Below, piece by piece: positions 52,554-52,756 of a DNA stretch of 52,756 nucleotides (the stretch's first letter is position 1; every line of letters begins with the position of its first letter). The position numbers were made by a program, and so were the translations under genes. The stretch spans positions 1 to 52,756 of the forward strand of contig NZ_FOJS01000020.1 of NCBI RefSeq assembly GCF_900111865.1. The letters are read 5' to 3'. The notes beneath the pieces were generated by a model. That model did no database searches. It saw only the letters and a program-made list of their open reading frames with translations, and was not told the DNA's origin. Origin of the DNA: Parageobacillus thermantarcticus (GTDB lineage Bacteria; Bacillota; Bacilli; Bacillales; Anoxybacillaceae).

Positions 52554-52756
52554 GGACTCTCTCCCTGGTAAGATGATCATTGCCAAACCATCAAACAGGA
52601 GGAGAGAGTCCCATGAATATTCAACAACATCTTACCACAAATTCGTTGTCATGGAAAGAGATCGAACTTGATTTGTTTCGAGCCTTGCAAAACGCCTTCG
52701 CCGAGCTGTTTACGGCTCTGTTGGAGGACATCGACCGGCAATTGGCGGAAACCCGG
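52554..52756 (+). mobile_element. ISLre2-family insertion sequence, left end
   Basis: The element probably begins near GGACTCTCTCC at 52554. The same sequence recurs inverted directly before the transposase start (52601-52611), making a hairpin that covers part of the ribosome binding site. The element continues off the right edge; outer boundary and target duplication cannot be determined. Confidence 0.65.
52613..52756 (+). CDS. ISLre2 (UPF0236)-family transposase, N-terminal 48 codons
   Basis: The visible protein begins MNIQQHLTTNSLSWKEIELD and continues LFRALQNAFAELFTALLEDI, a helical N-terminus typical of ISLre2/UPF0236 transposases common in Geobacillus. GGAGGAG lies upstream but is partly paired in the hairpin 52554-52611. 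The gene is cut only by the window end. Confidence 0.75.
   Translation, partial: MNIQQHLTTNSLSWKEIELDLFRALQNAFAELFTALLEDIDRQLAETR

Noticed and set aside
1-52756. CRISPR arrays, tRNA or rRNA genes, prophage or anti-phage system
   Set aside because: No regularly spaced repeats, no cloverleaf sequences ending in GTTCRANNC-type arms, and no phage structural or nuclease/toxin gene clusters were seen.

Overview
The window reads as a chromosomal segment of a moderately thermophilic Bacillaceae species. Geobacillus or Parageobacillus is most likely. The protein sequences look closest to Bacillus and Geobacillus families: YkoS/YkoT, KipR/KipI/KipA/YcsF/YcsG, an H-type SASP, and a close match to the Geobacillus kaustophilus lactonase GKL. 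Strong AGGAGG ribosome binding sites, S-box, L-box and THI-box leaders, and IS256/ISLre2-type elements point the same way. The species is inferred from memory of families, not from a search.

Layout. The left edge holds the start of an IS256-family element that has removed the N-terminus of an asparagine synthase gene (1-2058). Two small IS-derived repeats follow. Then come single housekeeping or accessory genes: an alpha/beta hydrolase, a DUF2294 protein, a chemotaxis receptor, a frameshifted membrane protein, an SRAP-type protein and an MFS exporter. At 8.3-8.75 kb a complete SAM riboswitch with promoter and attenuator now controls only about 14 codons of an ABC ATPase. NAD(P)HX repair (nnrED), a DASS carboxylate transporter and the 5-oxoprolinase cluster (kipR-pxpBCA-ycsG, 12.8-17.2 kb) follow. 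Next are an acyl-CoA ligase coupled to a phosphotriesterase-like lactonase, the ykoST envelope-glycosylation pair, and a TPP-riboswitch thiMDE operon (23.3-25.7 kb).

From 25.8 to 40.8 kb there are mostly monocistronic genes: an acyltransferase, spore protein sspH, tatA, a lysine-riboswitch-controlled amino-acid permease, a YitT protein, a POT peptide transporter, a diheme cytochrome broken by one frameshift, and a globin-fold sensor kinase. A lipoprotein/response regulator/histidine kinase triad, cysteine synthase and a BI-1 protein complete this stretch.

From 40.9 to 52.4 kb lies a C2-acid utilisation block: hyi, glxR, glcE, glcF, glcD, glcB, malic enzyme, an FAH-family enzyme and an IclR regulator. 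Together they would oxidise glycolate to glyoxylate, condense it with acetyl-CoA to malate, and return malate to pyruvate. Glyoxylate carboligase, glycerate kinase and a glycolate permease are not in the window. The right edge enters an ISLre2-type transposase gene whose ribosome binding site is folded into a hairpin.

No defence system, CRISPR array, prophage, rRNA or tRNA gene was seen. The most unusual signals are regulatory or evolutionary: the orphaned SAM riboswitch, a family of roughly 110-bp mobile repeats sharing ends with the IS256 element, a 10-bp hairpin between the ribosome binding site and start of glxR, an unexplained repeat cluster at 10.6 kb, and several freshly broken genes.
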